Origin: Pilatotrama ljubarskyi
Taxonomy: Eukaryota > Basidiomycota > Agaricomycetes > Polyporales > Polyporaceae
Assembly (NCBI GenBank): GCA_022385805.1
Contig: MU277835.1
Location: 6,368-18,941 of the forward strand
Length of the DNA stretch: 12,574 nt
Direction: 5' to 3'
The position numbers and the translations under genes were made by a program. The first letter of the stretch is position 1; each line of letters starts with the position of its first letter. The notes beneath the pieces were generated by a model. That model saw only the letters and a program-made list of their open reading frames with translations, did no database searches and had not been told where the DNA came from. Below, piece after piece: positions 1 to 7,751 of this stretch.

Positions 1-290
1 ACTGCACAGCCACCCAAATATGCTCATTGAAAAGCCCTTGTTGTCTAGTTTCTAAAACACCCCATAAACGAGAACATTGCCTTAGAACTGCCTGAGCTAT
101 GGCCTCGTCTATCCTCGTTTATGCCATAAAATCCTCGTTTATGCCTTATTTAGGCCATTGCTCCCCAACCGCTTGCTGCACAGCCACCCAAATAGGCTCA
201 TTGAAAAGCCCTCGTCGTCTAGTTTCTGAAACACTCCGTAAACGAGAACATTGCCTTAGAACCTCCTGAGCTGCGGCCTCGTTTATGGCT
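1..290. repeat. Two-copy direct repeat, 174-bp spacing
   Basis: A block of about 115 bp starting at position 2 (key words CTGCACAGCCACCCAAATA, GCTCATTGAAAAGCCC, AACGAGAACATTGCCTTAGAAC) recurs at 176 with only scattered substitutions, exactly 174 bp later. Both copies run into GGCCTCGT. The spacer carries two further copies of TCCTCGTTTATGCC (112-125 and 131-144). The left copy may continue off the window. No credible coding sequence lies here: the overlapping short reading frames on the minus strand are made of the repeat itself. The same 174-bp spacing appears in the separate tandem repeat at 905-1252, which may mean related satellite-like DNA, although the unit sequences are mostly different. 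Confidence 0.85.
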
Positions 291-298
291 CGTAGCTG

Positions 299-333
299 GA
301 AAGATGCGCATCTTTCTCGGATTATATAGATAG
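299..333. repeat. 18-nt perfect palindrome joined to motif CTCGGATTATATAGATAG
   Basis: Positions 299-316 form a perfect 18-nt palindrome, GAAAGATGCGCATCTTTC. It runs into CTCGGATTATATAGATAG (316-333). The same 18-nt motif occurs at 1532-1549, again joined to a perfect palindrome of different sequence. The conserved part is thus the flanking motif plus the architecture, not the palindrome sequence. This resembles the terminus of a mobile element, but I cannot assign a class. Read on the minus strand the motif starts CTATCTATATAATCC. Confidence 0.8.
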
Positions 334-337
334 ATGT

Positions 338-491
338 AAGCGAGTGCAGCTGCTGCACTCGCTGACATAAGCTGGTGCATTTCATGATGTAAGCGAGTGC
401 AGCTGCTGCACTCGCTGACATAAGCGGGTGCAGCTGCTGCACCCGCTGACATAAGTGTGGGAAAAAAATAAGTGCAGCTGTTGCACTCACT
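338..491. repeat. Cluster of short perfect hairpin repeats
   Basis: Three near-identical 23-nt hairpins lie at 340-362, 393-415 and 424-446. Copies 1 and 2 have arms GCGAGTGCAG and CTGCACTCGC around the loop CTG. Copy 3 has arms GCGGGTGCAG and CTGCACCCGC, so the A-to-G change in the left arm is matched by T-to-C in the right arm and pairing is kept. Each is followed by TGACATAAG. A degraded fourth copy sits around 471-487 (AGTGCAGCTGTTGCACT). The minus-strand reading frames here (repeating Ala/Ser) are by-products of the repeat. Confidence 0.85.
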
Positions 492-850
492 TGTTCTCAC
501 AGTTGGTCAGATGATTGGCTGAGCCTTTGCTGCAGATTCTTTAGAATCAATTCTGTATGTCATAATGGAATGATTAAGAGAGTCTGCAAACAGGGCCCTT
601 AGGACTTGACTTGCCTTTCAGATGCACTTATATTTTACATCCCAAGCTTACCTTCTACATCATACAAAAGTTTATGAATGGACACACAGCTGATTCTACT
701 AGATAATAATGACATATGGGCAGACCTAGGATGAGCCTGAATGAGCCTGAAGGGCTATCAGCACAAGGGCTTAAAAAGATGTAGACCATCTTCCAGGCTG
801 CCATGCCCAGCAGCTAGAGGTCACCTCTTACCCCTATATCTCTTTCAAAT
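492..850. other. Stretch without recognisable gene
   Basis: This AT-richer spacer separates two repeat blocks. The only structures seen are a small inverted repeat GATTCT-TT-AGAATC (535-548) and a tandem duplication of ATGAGCCTGA (731-750). No open reading frame of useful length, tRNA or rRNA signature was found by eye. Confidence 0.6.
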
Positions 851-1513
851 TTGGACGGAATTTTGCGAAAGCACAGCCACATGATAGGTATCAATCAGAA
901 GATTCAGAAAAGGGCTGGAGGGTAGGCCGGAACATTGGGAAGGTAGGGAGATCTTGCCTACCTTCCGCGCCCGACTCGCCACCTGAGCCTCGAGGCCGCT
1001 TGTTCCCCTCTAGCTCCCTTGCATCTGAGCCAAATGCTTCCAAATTACCCTCATCTTGTAGCCCTGGATCACCTCTCTCAGAAAAGGGCTGGAGGGTAGG
1101 CCGGAACATTGGGAAGGTAGGGAGATCTTGCCTACCTTCCGCGCCCGACTCACCACCTGACCCTCGAGGCCGCTTGTTCCCCTCTAGCTCCCTTGGATCT
1201 GGGCCAAATTCTTCCAAATTACCCCCAGCTTGTAGCCTTGGATCAGGGCTTTAAGGAAAGCCTTGGAAGGTAGGAAGTTGTCTAGGAAACGGCAGAGATC
1301 CAGCCTACCTTCCACGGCCATCTAGACCCAGGGGACCTACCTTCCACGGCGATTTCTCCCATAACTCCGTGAGATGTGGACGAAATTGGACAAAAGTACC
1401 GCCATCTTGTAGCCATGAACCGTGGCTTTCCATAGACCCTTGGAAGGTAGGAAGTTGTCCAGGAAACGACGGAGCTGCGGCCTACCTTCCGCCTACCTTC
1501 CGACCTACCTTCC
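851..1513. repeat. Satellite-like tandem repeat, 174-177 bp unit, with GGAAGGTAGG/CCTACCTTCC decamers
   Basis: The two best copies start at 905 and 1079, exactly 174 bp apart, with about eight differences over roughly 165 bp. More diverged copies follow: CCTTGGAAGGTAGGAAGTTG at 1261 recurs at 1438 (177 bp). The segment TGGACGGAATTTTGCGAAAG (853-872) resembles TGGACGAAATTGGACAAAAG (1377-1396), so a decayed copy precedes the first good one. GGAAGGTAGG occurs at 938, 1112, 1265 and 1442. Its reverse complement CCTACCTTCC occurs at 957, 1131, 1304, 1336, 1481, 1492 and 1504. In the two best copies the decamers form a 10-bp perfect stem with a 9-nt loop. Reading frames across this block are repeats, not genes. 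Confidence 0.88.
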
Positions 1514-1549
1514 AGGGATGAACGTTCATCCCTCGGATTATATAGATAG
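1514..1549. repeat. 20-nt perfect palindrome joined to motif CTCGGATTATATAGATAG (second copy)
   Basis: AGGGATGAACGTTCATCCCT (1514-1533) is a perfect 20-nt palindrome. It overlaps the start of CTCGGATTATATAGATAG (1532-1549), identical to 316-333. The copy is in the same orientation as the first, 1216 bp away. It directly follows the last CCTACCTTCC decamer and closes the repeat block, 65 bp from the stop codon of the SUN gene. The repeated pairing of palindrome and motif suggests a terminus or recombination site of a repeat family. Confidence 0.8.
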
Positions 1550-1614
1550 GAACCTGGCAAGTGGCTTCAGTAAGGGACAAGATTGCGGAGCACGTTGAGC
1601 CAACGAACCGCGAG

Positions 1615-2544
1615 CTATACGGGGCTACCGTGGATGCGGACACGATAGAGGCACGTCGAATTACCGCCCCAATTCTCAAGAACCTCCACAGCAACAACGC
1701 CGACGGTTATCGAGGACTGAAGGAAGGGTCCGCGGACCGCAAAGGTTTGAACAGGGTTCTCGTGATGTATGTCGTAGAAGAAGGAAACCAACGGAGCCCA
1801 GAGATACCCGCGCGAGATGGTTGGGGTCTGTCCATCGTGATCCAGGACCCCGTCGGCGAGCAAGGCCTCGTATAAATCCTTGTTGAGCTTCCCGTCGATC
1901 AGACCCCACAGCGTCATATTCTTCGGGGCTTCACCGATGTCCAGGGGCACCTCTGTAGACAGATGCTCGACGGTAACGGACTCGGGGTGTATCATCCGCG
2001 GAAGCCGTATGCCGAGTTGAGAGGGAAGGGTGTGTAATCTCCAGCATTTTCCAGCGTGTACGTCGTCGTCGATAGCGATCCCAGGATCGTTGTCGCGTGA
2101 GGCCAGCAGACCACCTTGGCCCGATGTCAAAGGTAGTGCAACTCGCCCACCGTTGGCACGGAGAGCAAAATCAGGCGGACGGCGATTGGCAAACCGGTGC
2201 ACGAGTATGGTTGAAGCCACAAGCTCTTCGACGGCTGCCTTCATACTGGGCGAGAGAGTGGTCGACTCTGAAGGCCTTTGCCAACAGAATCGCGTGAATG
2301 ATGATGATAAAGCAGCGGTGATGAAGTGAAGGGGGGCCGGGCGCGCAAACTGGAAAGCTAGAGCGATTCCCAGAGATACGACAGCGACTAGGAGGGGTAG
2401 GAAGGGCCGGGACCGGTGACGGGGCGCGAAAGGCCGGGGAGAGGATGCATCAGGCTCGTCTGCGTCGGATGAGACAGAAGCTGCAGAGTCGAAACGGAGG
2501 ATCTTGCGAGAGTCTGACAGTAGCGAGAATATGGTAGTGGTCAT
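1615..2544 (-). CDS. SUN (Sad1/UNC-84) domain membrane protein
   Basis: This is a single-exon gene of 309 residues. SUN proteins sit in the inner nuclear envelope and, with KASH partners, form the LINC bridge to the cytoskeleton. Residues 1-45 are Ser/Pro/Arg-rich and probably nucleoplasmic. A transmembrane segment lies at about 48-66 (LPLLVAVVSLGIALAF). The SUN domain covers about 125-306: DFALRANGGRV, then KCWRLHTLPSQLGI, MIHPESVTVEHLSTEVPLDI, TLWGLIDG, and the terminal NWGGNSTCLYRVRIHG typical of the family. There is almost no room for the long coiled coil of classical SUN proteins, as in the short fungal forms expanded in Agaricomycetes. The ATG at 2544 has a good context (ACC before it). 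An in-frame ATG at 2589 would add 15 residues. The frame stays open to 2823, but that part translates a CT-rich tract and is probably untranslated leader. The domain call is firm; the cellular role is inferred. Confidence 0.9.
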   Translation of the reverse strand: MTTTIFSLLSDSRKILRFDSAASVSSDADEPDASSPRPFAPRHRSRPFLPLLVAVVSLGIALAFQFARPAPLHFITAALSSSFTRFCWQRPSESTTLSPSMKAAVEELVASTILVHRFANRRPPDFALRANGGRVALPLTSGQGGLLASRDNDPGIAIDDDVHAGKCWRLHTLPSQLGIRLPRMIHPESVTVEHLSTEVPLDIGEAPKNMTLWGLIDGKLNKDLYEALLADGVLDHDGQTPTISRGYLWAPLVSFFYDIHHENPVQTFAVRGPFLQSSITVGVVAVEVLENWGGNSTCLYRVRIHGSPV

Positions 2545-3053
2545 GGTTTGAGAGGACGTATAAACTGACCGGCTGACTCTGATGGCCATGCCCTCGAGTC
2601 CTCTCGCAGCACAAACCTCCGTCCATCGAAGCGAGAGTCTTGCTTGTCGTTTGAACGCATACCGAGAGGGGTCGGAGTAAGAGTGGCTCCTGACAGAGAG
2701 AGGGAGCAAGAGAGACAGAGAGAGCGAGAGAGAGAGAGATCGGCCTAGGTCTTTGTCTCCCTCTCTCCCGGGCGAGACAAGGCGCTGCAATTCGGCACTC
2801 CCCGGAGCACCCCGTACACTCACGTATCGCGATCCACTGAATGCTCGGGCGCTCGTGCTGTGGCGTCCACAACTTCATGCTGAAACCCCAGGCCTCGGCC
2901 TCAGTACTCAGTGCTCAGGCCATCACTCACGCAGTCATGGTCGTTGTCATCAAAGGCACGATAAGGTAATGTGTATCAGACGTATAGATAGTACATGTTT
3001 CGCCCGCCCTTCCAGAGACCGAGGCTCATACGGAAACGCGCTCCACTGGGATG
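2545..3053 (-). promoter_or_regulatory. Upstream region of the SUN gene with CT-rich tract
   Basis: This 509-bp gap lies between the SUN start and the 3' end of the next minus-strand gene. At 2693-2740 the plus strand is almost pure GA repeat, so the coding strand carries a long CT tract 150-196 bases before the ATG at 2544. Pyrimidine tracts at this distance are common near transcription starts in fungi. No clear TATA box was seen. The coding potential across it looks like chance. Confidence 0.5.
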
Positions 3054-4301
3054 TCATGAATGAAACTGCCTGCTGACCACGGATAACCTGAAAGACGTAC
3101 TCGCGGAGACGCGCCTGTTCCCCCAGTCGCCGCCGACCCATGACAGGACTTGCTTCTTAGGTGTAATTGTGAGGCGCCGACCGTCTTCTCGTTCGTATCC
3201 CGCTTGGATGACTTGCCATACTGCTTGCTCAGAGCCCGAGTCGAACACTCGCAACCAAAATTGAGATCCTTCAGGGGTTCTGTGCCAGAAGATATCTCCT
3301 TCTTGCGGAGCACTGCTCGGATGGATACGTGGAGGACTGCTTATAGTGTTCTCGGCCTCCGTTTTGAACCAATACGTATACTGACGTTTTTGAGAAGCGT
3401 CGTGTTTGCCGTTGCCTCGGATGGGGTTCCTGTATCTCGCTAGCTTCATCTGCTTCCGATTCACTGAACAACAGATCATTGAAAGTCGAGGGAACGGACT
3501 CACCACAACTTCAGGAGGCTCCGCCTCCTCTGCGAAGGTGACCCTTGAGCTCGAGCGGGTCACACGCTTCGATGTTGTGGACTTGATTGACGAACGACGG
3601 CTAAGCGCCTTGCCTGTGGCTTCAGAGACGGCAGATGCCGTCAACGGTACCGGTGAGACGCCGCGGGAAGGAAGAGTTTGAGGCGATGGAAGAGTTTGAG
3701 GCGATGGGGCGCGAGAAAGAGGCGATGGGGCGCGAGAAAGAGGCGATGGGGCGCGAGAAAGAGGCGGCGGCGGCGACGAAGAGGAGGTATTGAGCCGCAG
3801 CAGCGAGGGTGCTGAAAAGGGCAAGGGTGGCGTGCTGTCGAGGAGATTGTACTGGACCTCGGTACGGTGGACGCCCGTGGAAGTCGCTGAGAGTTGCGCT
3901 TGCGCTTGGGCATTCGACCGCTTCAGTGCAGGTCGGACACTGCGGTCATTATCCTCCTCCTTGAGTCTGCCACCGAGTTTCAATGTACACTCGTTCTCAC
4001 AAGGATAGTGTAGCCGTACTTACCGCCGTGAATGTGCGTCTGGACTCACGCTCTCGATGGTCTGCAGCACCGTGGGGGTAGCACCGCTGCCGGAAGGAAC
4101 TCGAGCAGAGAATTGTAATACGGTTGGAGGGCGCTGGCGAATTACCGTAGAAGCAGAGAATGCGTAACTACTCTCCGCAGAGGAGTAAGGCCTGCAAAGG
4201 TAACGCGAGATGAGTAGATAAATCAACACGGCGAGACATATCCCGAGGCAAATCTGAGCTATGAAGTCAGTTATCGAGCTGCTGAGCGTGTCCATAGCCA
4301 T
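3054..4301 (-). CDS. Membrane-anchored protein with Ser/Pro-rich repeats, function unknown
   Basis: Three exons are proposed: 4301-4024, 3966-3504 and 3449-3054, giving 378 residues. Intron 1 (57 bp, GTAAGT...GGCAG) is phase 2; intron 2 (54 bp, GTGAGT...GCAG) is phase 0. A hydrophobic segment at about 13-33 (ICLGICLAVLIYLLI) is a likely signal anchor. The middle is Ser/Pro-rich and holds three 7-residue repeats (PLSRAPS), encoded by three exact 21-bp units at 3701-3763, plus two 18-bp units (3670-3705). The C-terminal part carries a compact, better-ordered region, about 298-353, with GDIFWHRTPEGSQFWLR and REDGRRLTI. It resembles uncharacterised basidiomycete proteins I recall, but I cannot name a domain. 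Intron 2 is a multiple of three with no in-frame stop, so it could be retained. The exact C-terminus is the weakest part. Confidence 0.68.
3670..3763 (-). repeat. Coding minisatellite: 2 x 18 bp and 3 x 21 bp
   Basis: On the plus strand GGAAGAGTTTGAGGCGAT is present twice (3670-3687, 3688-3705). A 21-bp unit starting GCGATGGGGCGCG follows, three times without change (3701-3721, 3722-3742, 3743-3763). Both unit lengths are multiples of three, so copy-number change would lengthen the Ser/Pro-rich stalk of the encoded protein without shifting its frame. The exact identity of the 21-bp copies suggests recent expansion or homogenisation. Confidence 0.85.
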
Positions 4302-4527
4302 GGTAGAAGCGAGGGAGGAGTACGCGGGCCCTGGTGCTCACGGTCGGGGGTGTATCAATGCAAACGCGCGGTACGGAGCACGACGCGCGGCGTGCGCGAC
4401 AGAGCAGTCCTACCAAGCGTGCGGTATAGACCGCAGCTCTGGTCCCAATTGCCTGATCTTGCATAAAGTCGGTGTCACTGTCAAGCAAAGTGTCTGATAC
4501 AACATCATCGTAGGTTCTACACGTGGT
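4302..4527. other. Short gap between WD40 gene and anchored Ser/Pro protein gene
   Basis: Only 226 bp separate the WD40 stop codon from the ATG of the next gene on the same strand. The gap must hold both the terminator of one and the promoter of the other. A 73-residue minus-strand frame crosses it (4488-4267) but overlaps the downstream start in another frame and looks fortuitous. No polyadenylation signal is evident. Confidence 0.4.
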
Positions 4528-6103
4528 TCACTGGGCACCGATCACGATGCTGATATGATACACGTCGGCAATATACCAGGCTGCACAGAGCAGGACGATC
4601 ACAAGGAACCCCCGACCGAGAAGTCGCTTGATCTGTCGACAATGTCGTCTCCTTGTACGACACCTTGAACCGAGTGAGACTCACCATGGAGCGGCGCGAC
4701 GACGCCGTCATGTTTTCTTTACGTATGGTGTGGGAGGAGGAGGGTCGTGTATCAGCTATACAAGCATAGCGCATGACTTAGTGAAAAGCAACGAGGACAC
4801 CTGCAGAAACTTACCGGCTTCCCGAGTCTTCCAGATGAGTATCGAACTGGGAGATCCCACGTTGAATATACCCGTAGCTATGAAGAAATCGTCCTTCCCG
4901 ATGTCATAGTGGGCCTAGTCATGTCAGCAAGATATTGCGAGAGGATCATGCATACTCCGCTCACCCCGATTGCGAGTACGCACACGTCCGCTGAGCGGAG
5001 ATTAGCGCAACGTGAGAACAATGCTGTCTGCAGGTAACATACCGCCCATGGCGAGCTGTTGCTTACGGCGCGAGTAGATATCCCATATGTTCACCTGGCC
5101 GTGTAGCGTTCCACCGATGATCGCGTGATCACCATGTAGGAAATGCACAGGTATCGGAGGGCCGTTGATGACGTCCTGTTGGAACTCGAACAGAGGTTCG
5201 AGCTCAACGAAGCCCTTCAGTTCGAAAAGCTCGAACCCGGTCAGCATGTTCGAGATTGCCAATATACGACCGTCTTGCGTCAGGTGTGCATCTGCACTGA
5301 AAGGATGTTAGGCAGAGCAGACTAGACACGTTGAGAGATATAGGCTCACATGCGCCCGGGCACTGCAGTGCCACCAATACGGGCCCACGTTCGACCGTCA
5401 AATGCCCTGCCGCATAGCCCTCCACCAATTTCATCTTCCATCACAGAGAGCGAGGCACACTCACGCAACTCCATGACTGAGATAGGTGATCAAGAGCACG
5501 GTTGGGCGGGACGGACCCGAGGTCCAATGGACACTGGTGGCAACGATCTCGCATTTGGTGGAGGAGCTCCGCCGAGGGGGAGGTAGGTCAGCCTCGAGCT
5601 TCCACGACGCTGTGGAGTATCAGAACGTCGCTCGATACACCGGAGAATACCATACTCACTGTTCGTTATGCGGGCCCACACCTTTACCTCCCTATGCGCT
5701 GCCGACGCAAGATATGTCCCGTTGAAAACCAGGCGTTCCACAGGGTATCGATGTGCCAGAAATCCTGTCAGTTGAAGCCGCCTCTGTACAAAATGAGCGA
5801 AAGGAGGCATTTAGGCAGATGGATCCTCACTGCGTGGATCGCAAGAGACGCGATAGTTCCGTCCTCCATTCCGCATACCAAATACTCATTCGAGTCCAGC
5901 CACAGCACAGAGAGTACTGATGACTTGCCAAGAAAGACGTGCAACAGCTTACCAGACCCGACGCTCCACACGCACACACGACCGTCAAGCCCACCCGATG
6001 CGAGACGCTCTCCGTCTGGGCTGAATGCAACGACAGTCACTGCGTCCGAGTGTCCTTCGTGATGTTGGAGGCGCGTGGACTGTTGGTACAGGAGACGTGG
6101 CAT
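4528..6103 (-). CDS. WD40-repeat protein with C-terminal transmembrane anchor
   Basis: Nine exons are read as 6103-5831, 5783-5660, 5609-5465, 5406-5350, 5296-5043, 4990-4965, 4914-4815, 4755-4685 and 4632-4528. They join in frame to 384 residues. All eight introns are 47-59 bp GT-AG introns. WD40 propellers act as protein-binding platforms. The first blade is clear (HHEGHSDAVTVVAFSPDGER to VCVWSV, about residues 14-48). Later blades are weaker: LAHRYPVERLVFNGTYLASA...VKVWARI, LTQDGRILAISNMLTGFELF and IIGGTLHGQVNIWDI. After a basic, Ser-rich linker (RKENMTASSRRS) the last exon encodes RGFLVIVLLCAAWYIADVYH, a tail-anchor-like membrane segment with only a few residues behind it. The propeller would therefore face the cytosol on an inner membrane. 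Intron 3 (58 bp, ending GGCAG) was chosen because the alternative AG would give a 30-bp intron and an immediate stop. Function is unknown. Confidence 0.82.
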
Positions 6104-6606
6104 GTATGTAGCGGGAGCGATGGCAAAGAGAGGAGACCCTTAACGATGCAGTTCGTCAGACTCACAGTCCCGTTTGCAACCGCAGGAGACTCGAGAGCAC
6201 GAGCCATTCCCTGCCATTCCTGGATGCCACCCGGCACTCGGCGGCCCGGAACGGGCGGCCTCGAGGTAGTCTGAGCTCCCCTTGTTCCAATCGTGTCACG
6301 GTCCAAGTCTTCGGACTCCGTGCTCGACCATCAACACTACTCACCGTCAAGGCGCAACTTTGAACTTACTTGTGCAGAGTCCGACAACACATGGCATCCT
6401 CCCACCACCTTGTATTCCCGTGCCGCGGACTTATCGTAGTGCTTGCCAGGAGACGTGTCCGAGAACAAGACGGCTGCACTAGCACTCAAGTCGCACCCCA
6501 GTTACTTCCCCGGCCACATAAAAGGCTGCCAAACGACTGTGGCATGCCCGCCAACCCGCTCCCGCCCACTCCTGTATACGCCAATCCTGACCAATAGTCC
6601 ATTGTC
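6104..6606. promoter_or_regulatory. Divergent promoter region (WD40 gene / LRR gene)
   Basis: The start codons of the minus-strand WD40 gene (6103) and the plus-strand LRR gene (6607) face away from each other across 503 bp. CATAAAAGG at 6517-6525 is a TATA-like sequence about 83 bp before the plus-strand ATG. Several short plus-strand frames in this stretch show no domain, and none supplies the F-box that the downstream gene would be expected to have. Confidence 0.5.
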
Positions 6607-7751
6607 ATGTCCTCCTCGCCTACTCGGAGCAGACAGCGTGCATCGCTCGTGATGGTGAGTGATAGGGGTGGTTATCTCGCAGGCGAGCTTCTGAACTGTT
6701 ATGTAGACAGCGCTGTCGACTCCAACCTGTCAAGACCTGCGTATTTCATCCTTAGAAGGCCTGCAGAATTTCATCCAGCTCGGGGCATACAACGCGAACA
6801 TCGGTCGTGTTGTGGAGGATCTCAGGATCACGCTGCCTCGTGACTCGGGTTATCCTGCACAAGCCGTTCGCGCAGCGCTCCGCCTGACTCCTAACCTCGA
6901 AAGCCTTGTTCTGGATCTTCCTCCGCAGTCCCCCATTACCCTCTTGAACGGCCTCGAGTTCCCCAACCTACGCGTCTTCTCCACCAGTCTACCCCATCGC
7001 GCGCTGGTCTCGTTCTTCAACCTCAACCCTTCCCTCAGCGCTCTCGCTTTGCAGGATTGTGGACGTAGCGGCACTTGTCCCCTCAGCGGCATCGAGCTCC
7101 GCGATCTATGCAACTTACAATGCCCCTCGCGGTGCTTCGTCGGCATCACCCATGGTCCCCTCGTCAGCGCGACCGTCAATCTCTCTCGCCTCACGTCCAT
7201 GTCATCCCTAGCTATTCGTAGTCTCTGCTCTTCCAACCTGCACTCGCTCACAATGGATTACTTCATCAACGACTACGATTCGCTTCTTCTCGTGGTGTCC
7301 ACGACTCCGAACCTGCGCAAGCTCAAGCTCAACGAGAAAGCGCAGCCTCAGGTGTGTATATATATTGGTTAAATGGTACTAGCTCCGCTGACATGTCCAA
7401 CAGCGGCGCCACGACGGCGGTGTCCGCCGGCCTTGGAACGATCTCCGGGAATGGCATCGTGCTCTACTGCGCCTGCCATATCTGGAGGAGTTGATGCTCC
7501 GCACACTCATCTGCATTTGTGGACCAACCCGAACGGAGCTGGAGATTGTCACCGCTTGGGCCTGCGGTGTCGGACGACATTCTGTCCCTCATCCCAGTCT
7601 CTATCATATTGCCTTGATCCAGAGAGATCCGGCTCAAGCAGCCGGCGTCGCTTCGCAGCAGCAGCTTACACACTGGTTCAAGAACGCGGCGGGCGCATGG
7701 GAGCGACTCAATACGACTGTAGTTGGGCCTAGCAAGTCTTTCACTCTCTGA
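6607..7751 (+). CDS. LRR / F-box-like protein without a visible F-box
   Basis: Three exons are read as 6607-6654, 6707-7351 and 7404-7751, joined in phase 0 by two 52-bp introns (GTGAGT...TGTAG; GTGTGT...CAACAG with branch-like GCTGAC). The product has 346 residues. Exon 2 shows leucine-rich repeat style: TPTCQDLRISSLEGLQNF, VEDLRITLP, LTPNLESLVLDLP, FPNLRVFSTSLP, LNPSLSALALQDC, TTPNLRKLKLNEK. This is the layout of the substrate-binding half of the large F-box/LRR families of Agaricomycetes, whose N-terminal F-box recruits Skp1-Cullin ubiquitin ligases. Here the N-terminus is a 16-residue exon and no F-box is seen. The gene is either a truncated relative or its true 5' exons were missed. The last exon is a less repetitive C-terminal region (HWFKNAAGAWERL). 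The small first exon is the least certain element. Confidence 0.72.

Noticed and set aside
338..446. CRISPR-like array
   Set aside because: The repeats are few, unevenly spaced (53 and 31 bp) and palindromic, and the host is eukaryotic.
146..500. Two overlapping minus-strand frames rich in Ala/Ser/Gln
   Set aside because: They are direct translations of the hairpin and 174-bp repeats, open in more than one frame, with no domain.
891..1254. Repeat-derived reading frames on both strands
   Set aside because: They consist of the tandem unit translated twice, with no independent coding evidence.
299..1549. Firm Helitron assignment for the palindrome/motif sites
   Set aside because: The edge resembles a Helitron 5' end only loosely. 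No CTRR terminus, Rep or helicase was found in the window.
2545..2823. N-terminal extension of the SUN frame to 402 residues
   Set aside because: It translates the CT-rich tract (Ser-Leu repeats) and looks like leader sequence. The ATG at 2544 has a better context and gives a normal short SUN protein.
2950..3141. Alternative C-terminus (LREYVFQVIRGQQAV) for the anchored Ser/Pro protein in another frame
   Set aside because: It needs a frameshift or a 35-bp intron without a good donor. The uninterrupted frame to 3054 is simpler, though the alternative is not excluded.
4267..4488. Minus-strand frame of 73 residues
   Set aside because: It overlaps the start of the anchored protein in another frame and shows no domain; probably 5' leader.
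5407..5434. Exon of the WD40 gene starting at the ATG at 5434
   Set aside because: The required 30-bp intron is too short and leads to an immediate stop. The 58-bp intron ending at 5407 restores the family-like reading.
6282..6652. Plus-strand frames upstream of the LRR gene as a missing F-box exon
   Set aside because: They were read for an F-box-like Leu-Pro start and helices; none was found.
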